This document shows, in pieces, positions 12,440 through 24,918 of a DNA stretch of 64,000 nt (positions within the stretch are counted from its first letter, which is position 1; the number at the start of each line of letters is the position of its first letter). Position numbers and translations under genes: made by a program. Location: contig RHPI01002990.1 of assembly GCA_009103225.1 (NCBI GenBank), positions 320,965 to 384,964 on the forward strand. The letters run 5' to 3'. This DNA comes from Chlorokybus atmophyticus (Eukaryota; Streptophyta; Chlorokybophyceae; Chlorokybales; Chlorokybaceae). The notes beneath the pieces were generated by a model. It was not told the DNA's origin. It searched no databases and saw only the letters and a list, made by a program, of their open reading frames with translations.

Positions 12440-13862
12440 GTGCGCTGAGAGCCACAGCAGCTTCAAACAGTCACAGTGCACTGCTCGTTGGACCCACTGG
12501 CAGTGTCCATCCGCTAATGCTCTGCTGGGCACTCAGCAAGTATTTCAACGTTGTCGGGCTGCAGAGTAGCTAACAGGGCTGTAGCCTGAACACGTTTGGG
12601 TACCTGATGGCAGTGAACTGGACATGTGATCGTTGCCTGTGCGTGTGCAGGTCAGACGATGAGGTCGTTCTCAAATCCGGATTCCTTCCGATCATGCACG
12701 CTGGGCTCATGACGGCTGCTTATGGCGTTGGTGTACCAGCTGCCTTAATCATTGCTCGCTATGGCCGCAACTGGCCGCAACCAGCGTTGTACATGCACAG
12801 ATCAATGTTTACCGGTACCACAATATGTGTTTTGCTCGGTAAGTTTGAAGCATGTACTGCTCAATTGCTATATCTACTCACGTAAGGGCCCCCCTCAATG
12901 GAATTCAGCCTGCGGCACTGCGTCGCAGGCTTCCTGTTACTTCTGGGCGCGGAGCAGTGGCAGTTCCGGTGGCACGCGTGGCTGGGCTGTATTGTCACGG
13001 TCCTCACCATATTCTATCAGGTGACTCAAAGCTGCAGCGTTGCACTCTTTCCTTGTAAGCGTGGGTTTGGGGCATTGGCATGCGCATTCCGTAGTGTGGT
13101 TGCTGCTCCTGCGTGTGCACATGGTTGCCGACATGTGTTGGTTGTGTATACCTGTGTGCTCGCTCCACGTTTAAGGTGCTGTTCAAGCTTGCACAACTCA
13201 ACACAAAGTTATCGCTGGTCAACCTTCTCTGACCTTCCCCACTGGCTCATCACACTGGCTGACCTCAGCTTGTTCAACCCGCGCAACTAACCTGGCTGTG
13301 CTTTAGCTGCTCGTAGGTATGGTGCGACCGCATCATGGGCAGAGCTTGCATCCGATCTGGATCACAGCTCATCGGGTTTCCGGCATTACGACATGTGTCC
13401 TTGGCTGGGTGGTGTGTTTCACCGGCTTCAGAAGGTGATCATTGTATGCTTTCACTACGCATGCGTGGTGAAACTGCGTCTGGAGCTGCTTCACAACCCT
13501 GCCCAGGTTTGAATCGGCGGGTGTTATGTCACCAAGTTGGAAGCTCAACACATACTTCGCGGCATACGTGCTTGTGGTTGTTCTTGTTCTGCTGGTCTTG
13601 GAGCTGTGCTGCTTGAAAACACAGAGGCATGAGAGGGACGAAGAAGTTGGAGGGCTCACCGCTGAGTCATTCAGCCGCTATGACCGTGATCCCGTATCGA
13701 AACAGCCTTCTTTGGACTTGCAGGCGATGGGGGGGACGGAGGGATGTAACGCACCACACCGGAGCAAGGTGTCTCTCTCTCTCCCTCTCTCGCTCCCGCT
13801 CTCGCCCCCGCTCTCGCCCCCGCTCTCGCCCCCGCGCTCTCGCCCCCTCTCCCCCCCTCCCC
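12440..13862 (+). CDS. Cytochrome b561-domain membrane protein (5' end unresolved, 3' end lost)
   Basis: Exons at 12440-12539 (tentative), 12651-12838, 12929-13020, 13307-13434 and 13507-about 13760 join in frame. They encode successive membrane helices with four His residues spaced as in the b561 core: IMHAGLMTAAYGVGVP, LYMHRSMF, WHAWLGCIVTVL and ITAHRVSGITTC, plus the post-helix VRPHHG block and a last helix LNTYFAAYVLVVVLVLLVLE. Such proteins bind two b haems and move electrons across membranes, often between ascorbate and ferric iron. The N-terminus was not found; a DOMON domain upstream is possible but not shown. After the last helix the frame runs through a CT-rich stretch (13771-13862) straight into a copy of engB sequence, so the true C-terminus and 3' UTR are missing from the assembly here. 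Confidence 0.7.
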
Positions 13863-14776
13863 CTGCTAGTGTCCAGGTACGCTGAAGCTCCAAAGGCAGC
13901 GATAAAGGAGTGGACAGCCTTCACCAAGGACTACTTTTTGAAGCGAACCACATTAGCCACAGTGCTGCTGCTGGTTGACGCTTCGATACCTCCTCAACCC
14001 ATCGACTTGGAGTGCATTGATTGGTTAGGAGGCAGCAATGTAAGTACACAGCCTGGCTCAGTGCAAATGCAGTGAAGATGTGTGTAATTCACATGTGGTA
14101 CTGCAGGTTCCTGTTTCAGTGGTCTTTACCAAGTGTGACAAGCAGAAGAAAAAGAAGAAGAATGCTGGCACAATAGAGTCCAACGTGCAGGCGTTTGAAG
14201 ACTTGTTAAGTGAAACGTGGGACGAGCTACCGCCGTTCTTCCTCACCTCTGCAAAAACAGGCCAGGGCAAGCAAGAGCTGTTGAATCACATAGCATCATT
14301 GCGCAACTACTGGACACAACCCTAACACCCTCCTGCGGCGCATACCCCTGCAGTGACACACCCTCGTCATATGTACATGTTAGTGGTGCGCACACTGAGC
14401 AGCTTGCATGGCGCACTTAAGCTCTTCTTATCTCTTACAGCTGCTAGGCTGCCTTCCGCGTGCTTTGTGACGGACTTGATTGGAGAACATGCTGCGTGGG
14501 CGCATACCCTGCAGTCACACACCCTCGTCATGTATACATGTCAGTGGTGGGCACACTTCCGTGCAGCTTACATGGCGTGCTTTTGCTCTTCTTAGCTTTT
14601 ACAGCTGCTAGGCTGCCTTTTCCGTGTGCTTTGTGAGCAAGGGACTTGATTGGAGACGTGCTGCGTCTACAGCTGGTGTAGTATTTGATTACAGAATCAG
14701 CTAGTTGATGGTGGGAGTCAATGGTACAGTAATACAAACGTGTCTGCGCCCACGCCATGTCTGTACCCCTTGCCTT
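13863..14776 (+). repeat. Exact 914-bp copy of 8908-9821 (3' half of engB), ending at an N
   Basis: Base for base the same as 8908-9821, including engB exons 5-6, the stop codon and the downstream tandem dimer. It lacks exons 1-4, so it cannot make EngB. It starts after a CT-rich low-complexity stretch and ends directly at the N at 14777. Intronic and intergenic bases show no divergence, which favours an assembly artefact over an old duplication. Confidence 0.9.
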
Positions 14777-14777
14777 N
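14777..14777. other. Assembly gap (single N)
   Basis: Sequence to the left is the engB copy, sequence to the right is unrelated; the true gap size is unknown. Confidence 0.9.
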
Positions 14778-14965
14778 CACACACCCACGCACGCACCCAC
14801 ATAAACACGATCACAGAGGTTTCATACGTACAGCCCTTATTGGATTGCACAACGCATGACATAAATGCCAACATGGTTGCGATATAACAGCAAGTGTTCC
14901 ATAGTGCGAACATGTGTTTATCTTAGAGAAACTGGGAATGTTGGCTGCATTGTTCACGGTTACAG

Positions 14966-15263
14966 CTCCAAGGCTAAAGGTGCCCTATTGTTGCAGCGAG
15001 CGCGCATGATGAACCGGTTGGACACCATTCAGGAGGAACGCAATACCCCACATGGTTCACCCTCGTCGGTAGGCTGCAAGCATGCTGCAGATCGTAACTC
15101 AACCTGTCACGACTCACTGTGGCAACTGCATCATACCATCATACAGCTCAACGCTGCATTGCCCTAACAGTTGATCATGTTGCATATCTGCATGCAGATT
15201 GGCCAGCGCAGTCGGGAGCGTCATGACCATTTTGAGACGGAGATTGAAGAGCTTCCTGTGTGA
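14966..15263 (+). CDS. Last two exons of an unrecognised charged, probably coiled-coil protein
   Basis: Two candidate exons, 14966-15068 and 15198-15263, join in phase 0 and end at TGA 15261-15263. They encode a basic then acidic helical stretch (LLLQRARMMNRLDTIQEER ... SRERHDHFETEIEELPV). The upstream part of the gene would lie beyond the gap at 14777. Family not recognised. The stop lies 140 bp from the convergent stop of the F-box gene. It could also be chance open frame; codon periodicity or transcript data would decide. Confidence 0.35.
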
Positions 15264-15403
15264 GATTGGGACAGAAGCTTCTTTGCCATTTACCAACCTT
15301 CTTGTTCCATGTGTACCATTGGTAGAGCACTCCGCATTGTCTTGTTGGACTCACATGTAGGAAGGTGATGGCATAAAAGCATGCACACATGGCGCAGCGC
15401 ACG

Positions 15404-16805
15404 TTACACTGTTGAATTCGTGGTAATTCGTTGGTGTTTCTGTAACTCCTTTGCTAATGTGGTGTGTCCTTGTATGCTGGCCCACTCGCACGCATCAAAC
15501 GGCCCTCGGCTTTTGTACACGCCTTTGGCAGACACATCAGCGCCCTTGGAAAGCAGATACTTGCATATCCGCAGCTCACCGCGCCATGCTGCATTCAACA
15601 ATGGTGTGAACCCATCGCCATCAGACGTCTCAATGTCTGCCCCCCAAACCTCCACAAGCTCCTGTGAAGAGAGGGGTCAGTCACACACACACACACGCGG
15701 CATGCAAGTCATATGCATGAAGCACAAACAGAGACCATCCAACATGCAACTGTCACCTGTATGCAGCGCAATGCGCTGCAGCGCGATGCGAGGTTTAGCA
15801 GGGAGTTCTGCTCAAGAAGTAACCCGCCACGCCGGTCAATGAACTCTTTATCGCACTTGCATCCCAATGACGTCGCCACCTTCGCTAGACGCTTCTTCAA
15901 CCCTGCATGGTACACGTAGGCAATGTGTACGCACGCACGCGCGCACGCACGCACACACACACGGGGGCTCAAGCGCGTACACACACATTTGTGTACCCTT
16001 CGGGTCTGTTGTACATGACCTTGTTTGTCCATGTACGTAGTACAGTTATAAGGGCTACTGCGTCGTCAACCATCATTCCTAGCACACTGCGTTGGTGTTC
16101 ATAACACTCACCCGCAACACTGTCGCGTTTGCAAAGCATGTCATAGCAGCCTTTGAGAAACAGAAAGTGCGATGTGGAGTCTGCAAACCACACAACACAT
16201 CTGGTGTCATGCTAGTGGTCATGAGAGTTGCGTGCTGCATGAGATCAAGAGCACTTTACCCATGCGTTCTCGGCTGCGGCAGCGGTCAATGTATACACGT
16301 CGGAAGGATTGGCGAGGGTGCACTGGCACGCGCATTCGCGTCATGCTCATGAGCGCCTTCCACACGCCATCCCTCTTGCTCAGAGCAGCATGAGCCCTAT
16401 GGTAAGCAAGCAAAACTTATTCTTATGTTTATGCTACGCTGTCATGACAGGCAAAAACTGTTTGCAGCTTGACAAACGCTGACAATCACACGTGAGCTGC
16501 CGCAACTAACAACCTTTGCTGCATGTTGTTGCTGCCGATGAGTGCACCTAGCACTGAGCAACTTCATACGTACACCAAAACCTTATGCTGTCAATATGGA
16601 CTGGTGATTATCAGTTGTACGCATGCAAAGTTTATAAGTTGTAGCTGCGTGCATCCTTCTGCCTCTGTCTCCCTCACCTGTCCGCCAAAGCCAGCGCCGC
16701 CAGGTCCGCCGGTTGCAAATGCTTCAGCACCTCCGCCACAAGCTCGTCGGGCAAGTCACCCAAGCCCCGCGCGCCGCCCATCGCCGCTGCCGCCGCCGCC
16801 GCCAT
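15404..16805 (-). CDS. F-box protein with C-terminal ankyrin repeats
   Basis: Five exons (16805-16678, 16396-16260, 16180-16112, 15902-15757, 15661-15404) join in frame to about 245 residues. An Ala-rich start is followed by an F-box (LGDLPDELVAEVLKHLQPADLAALALADR; pattern of L/P-D-E-hydrophobic then L..L..L) around residues 15-45, continuing across the first intron. The last exon encodes ankyrin-type repeats (DGFTPLLNAAWRGELRICKYLL, then SKGADVSAKG). F-box proteins dock substrates to SCF ubiquitin ligases through Skp1; the ankyrin part would be the substrate-binding end. Start chosen at the first ATG before the F-box. Introns contain CA/CG alternations on the + strand, that is TG-rich on the sense strand. 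It shares a 256-bp divergent spacer with TRAPPC11. Confidence 0.8.
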
Positions 16806-17061
16806 GATGTTGCTGGCCATGTCAACAACGTCTGCAGGCTACTTTGTGACCGGCAAACGTCACGTCGTTACGCTTTGAAGCCGTCACGCTGCGCTACGCT
16901 TCAACCCAGTGAAAAGGTTTTTGGCCTGGCCTGGCCTGGTCTGGTCTGGCCTGATCTAGCCTGGCGGCGTCTGGTTGTAGACCAGCGCCGGCCAGCTGGC
17001 TGGCCTGTTGCTAGCTAGCAAGCGGGAAGGTTTCTAGGTGAAGCGAGAGGAAAAGGCGATC
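16806..17061. promoter_or_regulatory. Divergent promoter, F-box/ANK gene and TRAPPC11
   Basis: The two start codons face away from each other across 256 bp. The centre (about 16923-16965) carries a CCTGG-type pentamer array (TGGCC/TGGTC variants), followed by GCCGGCCAGCTGGCTGGCC. A bidirectional promoter is inferred from spacing only. Confidence 0.5.
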
Positions 17062-20000
17062 ATGACGGACGCTTTGCTGGATGAGCTGAAGGTAGAAAGC
17101 ATGAACGCAGCATGCTTGTCAGCAGTGATGCTAATATGTAGGCTTATAACGTATAACGGTTAAGGTTATAGTTGTCACCATATATCCAAGCAGACCACAG
17201 TGCCAGTCGCTTATTCCAAATCTGTTATCACCGTTTCCGTTTCTGTCATGCTTGCAATTGCTTTGTGTCATTATGCTTAACCTCAGCGGACTGTTGCTGG
17301 TGAGCATGAGCACAGATAACTAGTAACACTGTACGTGCTAGATAGCCTTGTGTATTTGCCCAGCATACTGTAAGCTTTGCAGTTGTGCTTACTGTAAGAG
17401 TGGTGCGGCAAAACTGGTTCACATTGTATAAAGGCATGCTTTCCGTGTGTGCATGCTTGTCTTCTGTCACATTCATACCATGGATTTTTAATCCTCTCCA
17501 TGAGGATTAAGTGGCATTCTCACCGTTAACAAGCTTGTATGTGTGTATGTGCGTGCACATGCAGCCTCCAGTGGCGGTGGCGGCACTCATAGGCGCACCT
17601 CAGCTCCACTCCGCCATATCACAGGTTGGTTGGTAGTTGCTGACTGCTGGGTGGATGCTCAGACTTGCTGGCACAGTTATACCCTGTGCGTGTGCACACG
17701 CACTCAACAGTTACTACAGCACACAGGCACTCAGCAGCATGTTGGTGTGACTTTGAACTCCACATGGTACTTGTAAACTGAGATGGAGACACAACTGTGT
17801 GCGCAGTACTTATTGAAGGAGCAAAAGCCTCCGGTGGCATCCGTGTCTTTGTCCAAAGCGGCCGACCTCGCAGCCGTGCTGAACAACAAACTTATCAACA
17901 GCATCACCAACAGCAATGCCAAGTCCCCTCCCAAAGCGCCAACCGACAAACCAGAAAACCTGAGCTCCAACTCCCTTTTACGCAGACCACTATTCGGTAT
18001 GAGTTCACATCATAAGCAATGCCATAAGCAGTAGTCGTTCATGAGCAGGTGTGCTTTATACACACACACACACACAAACATGTGCGTGTGTGTGCGCGCA
18101 TGCGTGCGTGCGTGCTGCACTCATGCGTGCGTGCACGTGTGTGTGTTTGGTGCGTGCGTGCGCGCGCACATTTGGGTGTGTATGTGGGTGTGCGCGCACG
18201 CGTGCTGGTGTGCTGTCGTACGCGCGTGCAAGTTCGCGTGTGCATGTGCATCCAGAGCCCAACTCACACCCCCCACCTCCTTCCCCTCCCTAGGTTCCGA
18301 CTCCTCCCTCTCTTCCTCCCTCTTCTCCTCCTCCCCCGACCGCGACCCCTCCCGCTCCTCCCGTCCCCCCACTGGTATTGTTAAATCAAGCTGGTTGACC
18401 AAGCACGCGTCCGTCGCCCGCCCCGCCGTCGCGGTGCTCATGATGGATCGAGACGCGGTGTTTGGGGATCCGGGGGCGTGGGCGGAGGCGAACGCGGGGA
18501 TCGATGCGGTCAGGTGGGGAAGGGGAGGGGGATGTGGGTGGGGATGGGGCGTGTGCGTGTGAGTGACTGTCAGTTGCATGCGCGGACAATTGCGTGTGGG
18601 TGCGTGTGCGTGCGTGCGTGCGCATCTGTGTGCGCGTGCGTGCGTGCGTGAACGTGTTTACATGCGCGTGTGCACTACTACCACTACTTTAATGTCATCT
18701 GCTTTTGTGTGTGGTACACCTCAGGTTGGCTTTGAAAGGTCGAGCAACAAAGCTCATACTTGTCATCTTGCAGCCAACTGCAGCAGGTCCGCACCGTGAC
18801 CCTCGCCACTGACATGTCGTATCATGTTTGATGGTTACGATCATGAGTGATCGCATGTTTGTTTGCTGTGTTGCAGTTGAGATAAGCGATGACCGGCTTG
18901 CACCCTTGCGCAAGCGCGCTGAGATCGACGCAAAGAACCTCCTTGTGTACACGCTCTCCGATGCGCCGAAGTCTGTTGCAAAGTGAGTGCTTTTTGACGT
19001 ACATGAAAACACGGCAACACAACAATGTGAAACCGACATTCGCATCACAGGTTGGGCAAGGCGATAGGCGAGCAAGCGCAGGTTTATTACCGTGAGGAAG
19101 CGCACAGAGTGAAAGCCAAGCTCGGGAGGCAGCAACCCTCGCCCGAGCTCGCTATCAGGCACGCTTTCAAGGTTGGGCTGTGTTGTGTACGTGTGCTTGT
19201 GCGTGTGCTTTTGTGTGTGCGTGGATGTCTGCGTGTCCTGATGTTCAATACTACAGATTGCAACATTTGCGGAGTTCCGACAAGACTGGCCCGCTGCGTT
19301 GAAGTACCACTCGATTGCATACGGCCAGTTGAGAGAGCTTGCGATAATGGTACGTGTGCATTGTTGTCGAACTCAATACACCTATGTGTGTAGCCACCAA
19401 GAGCATACTTACATGTGTAGTTTCTCATGCAGGATGGAAGGACATACCAGCAATTGGTTGAAGCAAAGGCGGTGGCGGAGAGGATTAACCTCAAGTTGTG
19501 TGCGCTTCTTCTGCTTCACACGGCTTCGGGCAGCGCTGCGGCAGACTGCATCGCTCAGGTACGTGTTGGTGTGCTGTCTGTTTACCCGAACGATCCTAAC
19601 AGACACATATAGGTACGTCTGTGCATTCTGTGTGTGTGCGTGTGAGAATGTGCATGCGCTCCTGTGCGTGTGTCTGCACGCGTGCAATCACACGCGCGCT
19701 CATGGGCGTGCGGTGCGTATGTGCATATGTGTTATGATGCAATGCCATCTTTCGACATGACCATGTCTCAGTTTCGGAGGCATGTCGCGGCATTCAGAAG
19801 CCTGGCGGGCCCACAAAACGTGGCTTTCAAGCATTACGCTTGGATGTCCCAGCAATACAAGGTATGTTGAAGTTGCTGTGGTGTGGCATATCTCACAACC
19901 AGTGCAGTGCAAATGGTGCCAGTTGCACACACCGTACACAACCGTTATGCAACACAGGTTATGGGTGATCTTTTGCAAACATCAGCCGGCAACGGGTCTC

Positions 20001-23000
20001 TCAACCCTTTTGATCGTGAGCACCAACCAGCTTTTTACTACCACGCTGCTGGGCGAGCCGCCATCGAAAGAAGGAGATCGTTTGAGGTGAAGCGTTGTGG
20101 CGGTTTCGCAAGACTTGAACGCATGTGTACCTTGAGTTCAACGAGTTGTGTTTGTGGATTTTTATGTGCAGGCCAGCGCAAAGGACGTGACGGGCTTGTC
20201 AGACGTGTTTGTGGGCTCCGAAGGCCAGGTGAGTGCTGCTGTGCGTGCGTGCGTGCTTTTTCTGTTGTAAGGAGCCAACACTCTTTGATTGTTATGCAGA
20301 TAGGTGCACCTCTGTACATCGGTCAGGCCCCGCGGCTGCTGTTTCGCGGCTCGAGCGCGGATACGCAACGGCCGAGCGATGCCGAGTTCATTGCTCACGC
20401 CATCATCCACGAGTCCAATGTCCCCCACTCCACATTGGTAAGGCCAATGCGTTGTGCTTGCTATGTGTGTGCACGCTCAAGTGGGTGCGTACATGGGTAT
20501 ATGTGTATGCGTGCAACCCGCATACACAGCCAACGCTTGTTACAACACCATGCTTGCATCGTGTATGCACACGTGTGCGTGTCAGCCTTCAAGCAAGCCT
20601 ATCTGGATGTGTGCATGTATGTATGCGTGCACGTACACAACCCACCCCAAGTCACACGTGTGGGTTGACAACTCTATCACCACCCCAGGCCATCGATCTC
20701 CTCTCCCGCGCCCACGACTCCTACCGTCGTCTCCGTTCCGGCCGCGTCCTCCACTCGCTCTCTTCCGAGATGGCTCGCGAGCACCTCCGTACGGGCGACC
20801 ACGTCGCGGCGCGGCGGCTGTTCGAGGGCGTCGCGCCCGTCTACCGACGCGAGGGGTGGGCCGGACCGCTCTGGGCCGCGCTCGAGGGGCTGAGAGAGTG
20901 CGCCAGGAGACTGGGAGGGGCGAAGGAGTATATGGAGTACTCGCTGGAGATGTCGGCGCTGTCGGAGGTGAGAGGAGATGAAAGAGAGGTTGAGTCTGTG
21001 CGAGTGGGAGAGGGGGAGAGGGGTAGACTGGGTTCGGTGCTGGGAGGAAGGGGCGCTAATGGTATGCGTGCCTTGTTGCGTGCGACAGTCGCCGTGCGCT
21101 AGCAGACGTGCTCGAATCAGTAGATACCAACACACGCGTGCGTGCATGCACGTGCGCGTGTGTGCGTGTGCCTCACGCACGCGCGCACACACCAACGTAA
21201 CGCACTTCACAACAGCGACAAAATGGCGAGTTTAAATCAGCATGTCGTACATGTTGTAACTACGCCCGTGCATATTTTTACTTGTATAGACTTATGTCAT
21301 TGATGGTGATGCACACATCACATCGCGCATAGCATCGATTTTACTCATATCATACACATCACTCTTCTCAGGCGCGGGAGTTGCCTGTCCGTGCTGCGAT
21401 CCAGCAGACCGCGATGGCCCTCCTTTCCGACCCGCATGTGTCCTTCGACGGTCTCAGCGTCACGAGCGAGACGGCGTCGACGTTATCCGCGCTCGAGTTC
21501 ACCGTCACGGAGTCGAGCCCGCTGAGGTCGGCGTTCAGCTGCACGGTGGCGTTCCACCAGGTGAGGGGTGGGGGGGGGTGGGGGGGGGCGAGTGTGCATG
21601 TGCGTAGGCGTGTTCATAAGCGTGCGTATGCGTGCGTGCGCATGCTTGAGTGCTTATACATGTGCACTCAAGCTTGTGCACATACAGGCACGTGCACTAT
21701 AACAAACATGTGTGTATGCGCGCGCGCATGTGCATGTCCGTGTGCATGTGCTTGTGCCAATTCATGTGCATATACCTTTGTACATGCGCATATCCCCTCC
21801 AATTTGATTAAGAGCAAAACCAACAGTCCTAAACACGTGTACCATCCCCACCCCTCAGGTGTCTACGCGGTTGCACGCGCCGTTGGCTCTCACCGTGGCG
21901 CTGCGTGTCCACATGCCTCTTCCGATGCCGCTGTTCAAGCTGGAGGTGCTGTTCAACCAGCCCGGATGCAATGTCACGCTGCGGGACCGCAACGGTGACG
22001 GCGTTGTTGGCACAATTCAAGGCGGTGACGACATCGACCTCGTGGTTTCGTCACATGCGTGGTGGACACACACCATACAGGTGGGGTGTACACATTGTGT
22101 TGTGGGTGGGTGGGTGGGTGGGTGTCGGGTGGATAGTGATCATGTGTGTTGCGTGTTCGTGTTTAGGTTACGCCAACGGCGGCAGGTCGGTTGGAGTGCG
22201 TGGCTATCGTGTTGTGGCCGAGCCCGCACGCCAGCTTGAAATGGCCGATATCGGATAGGAGCGTGGCGTCTGAGGAACAAAAGACCCTACTGCTGCAGCA
22301 ACAACAAGTAAGAGTGTGCGTGCGTGCATGCGTGCACGCGCATGCGTGTCACACGATGTTGGTGTGTTGCAAACCTCATGTGACATCAACTTCATCTACA
22401 GTCCGGGAGTATCATGGCCTCCCCTTTCAAGGACACCGACGGCGCCATCCCCCGTCAAGTCCACGCGCAGGTCGGCAACGCCGAGCCTCTTGTGTCCGTC
22501 GATATCTCCCACCACCCTCCCGCCCTCGTCGGCGAGGCCTTCCCCGTGAGGATATCCGCGCGGGCGCTGTCGACGTCGCAACCCGTGCGCGCGGGCTCTG
22601 TATTGCTGGAAATCAAAGCTATGGTGATCAGTGGGAATGGTGGTGGTGTGGGCGGGGGAGCTGCAAGTGGCATGCCGCGCGTGGACTCGTTGGAAGGTGG
22701 GGTCGTGTGTGGATGTGTGGTTGTGTGTATGTGGATGTGTGCGTGTGCTTGCGTTCGAGACGTCTTGTTACGGACATTACGCACGCAAGCACGAGCATAT
22801 GCAAAACAAAAAGATACTGTGTACTGAATTGCAGTATCAAGTGCGCAATTGTGTTCACGTGAGTGTCTGGTATGTTTATGACACTGGCATGTTGAGTGTC
22901 AGTTGTCGTTAACTGAGCAGTGCACCCATAAGTTGTTGTGTCAGTATGTGTATGTGTATGTGTGTATATGCTCAATGCGAGCGCGCAACGCAGGCATGAC

Positions 23001-24918
23001 TGGCGAATCTCTTTCCCCTCGTATCGATCAAGCCAAAGAGGGCGAGGAGGCGTCGGTCGCAGGCGTGCAGTTGTTGACCGATGCGTTGATGCCGTTCGCT
23101 TCCACCATCTCATCTGCAACATCATCGCCAACTTCACCACCCGCCGCCCTCATCACGCTCCCCGACATTGCGCCCGGAGCCGTGCACGAAGAGTGCGTGT
23201 ATCTGAGATGGCGTGACGCGCGCCACGTGACTCTTACCGTCAAGGTGAGAGTTGTTGCAACAAACAAGCACACGTAGGACAAGGTCAGAGCACATACAGT
23301 GTAGTGTGTTTACACACGTGCGTTGTAGGTACGGTATGGTGAAGGTGATGAGCTCGATGGTGCGAATCAAAGGCGAGAGGCGCCCGAGTGCGTGGCAACG
23401 ATCCCTTGCGAGGAGCCATTTGCAGCGAAGCTTCGCATCATGGCGCCGTTTCGGTCAGAATCGCTGCTGCCATCACCCTCATCCTCAGGTGAGCACGTGT
23501 TCACGCTGTCGCTTGACATGCGCGCGTGCGCGTGCGCGTGCGCGTGCTTGCATATGAGTGAAAGGTTGCAAGCACGCGCGCGCATGCGTGCACCACTGCG
23601 TGTGCGTACACATTTGTGCGGGTAATTGTGACAGGCTGATTCATTCATTCATTCATTGCAGCAACAGCAGTTCCAGTCAATGAGACATGCGCGCTGGCTG
23701 CCGTTCTCCAGTCGATGTCGACACCTCGGTTGCAGCTGCTCGATGCTGCGGTGGATATCGCGCCGGGCTTCAGTTTGCACCAGTCGGCACCCGCAGAAAA
23801 AACCCGCAATGCTGCAAACACTCAGCAGGAAACCAGCAGCAACAGCAGCAGCAGGGACTGTTTCATGATGATGCGAAGAGGGGAAACGTACAACTCGTTG
23901 TTCCACGTTGGAATGCATGCTGTCAGCGAGGCCGTCAGCGTTGGCAGCCTTGTTGTCAAGTGGACGAGGGCGGATGGGTGGGTGGCTGTTTTTGTGTGTG
24001 TGCGTGCGTGTTGCGTGTGTGCGTGCGTGTGCGTGCAAGCGAGCGTGCCCGCGTGTGTGCGCGCGCATCTGAGACAACTCAAGTTGTGTACTTTGTGTCA
24101 TGTGGACGTGTTTTAAGTGTGATGGCCATAATGTATGGTGTTGTGCAGAAGTGGAGACACAGCCGTAACAACTCGATTGCCGCTGCCAATGGTGGCAGTG
24201 ATGGCGCCACCATTGACGCTGGCTCAAAGCAGGCCGGCTTACGCGCTGCTGGGACGCCCCTTCACGCTCACTCTGACGTTGCAAAACCACACTGCATTGC
24301 TGCAGGTAGGTGTTTCTTGTAGAGTTGATTATGGTGATGTGTTGGCGATGATGATGGTGGTGCTGATGCGTGGCATGTGTTTGGGCAGGAGGTGGCAGTG
24401 ACTGTGGTGGATGCGGCGGGTTTCGTGTTTGTGGGAGAGCGATCGTGCGTCGTGTCTGTGCTGCCGCATGAAACCCAGGTTGTCAGGTATGTGTCTCTTA
24501 GCATTGCATTGCTTCAACAAGTATATTGCTCGTGTGATGGTGGGTGCTCATGTGGTTACTGCCATGCATGCAGCTACCGTCTTGTTGCGGTTGCTGCCGG
24601 CATGTTGCTGTTGCCCGAACTGCGTGTGTCTTCCTTGCGATACAATGCTCGCTTCCAGCCTTCCAACCACAACCGGCACATGTATGTCTACCCACAAGAA
24701 CCCAAGGTGATAGCTTGATCCAGAATGGCCTCAGACATCACTGATACAACCAAAGTAAAACAGAGAACCTTATGTATCCCTTGCAGGCACCCGGCGCTGT
24801 TCTCAAGCAAGCAATCCCCGCATCACAGCCCAGCACGTTGGTTCCACCAGCTCAAGATGATGATTGGTCAGATTGGCAGGCTAGTAGAATGACGGCAACG
24901 ACAGTTGGAGGCAGTTAG
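17062..24918 (+). CDS. TRAPPC11: Trafficking protein particle complex subunit 11 (foie gras / gryzun)
   Basis: Twenty-five exons from ATG 17062 to TAG 24916-24918 join with every phase closing, giving 1,264 residues; known TRAPPC11 proteins are about 1,130-1,190. Recognised blocks: PPVAVAALIGAPQLH (start), GIVKSSWLTKHASVARPAVAVL, the foie gras region (ATFAEFRQDWPAALKYHSIAY, AERINLKLCALLLL, NVAFKHYAWMSQQYK, PAFYYHAAGRAA, then RTGDHVAARRLFEGVAPVYR with REGWAGPLW), and the gryzun region (VTTRLPLPMVAVMAPP, GRPFTLTLTLQNHTALLQ, YRLVAVAAGMLLLPELRV). TRAPPC11 is a subunit of the TRAPPIII tethering complex at the ER-Golgi and autophagy interface. The C-terminal tail carries DDDWSDW, which could bind clathrin-adaptor ears (inference). 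Introns are short and strongly TG-rich on the sense strand. Exon 3 start (17807) is the least certain boundary. Confidence 0.95.

Noticed and set aside
14080-14325. Second EngB-like gene at 13.9-14.3 kb
   Set aside because: Exact copy of engB exons 5-6 without G1-G3 exons, ending at a gap; treated as an assembly artefact.
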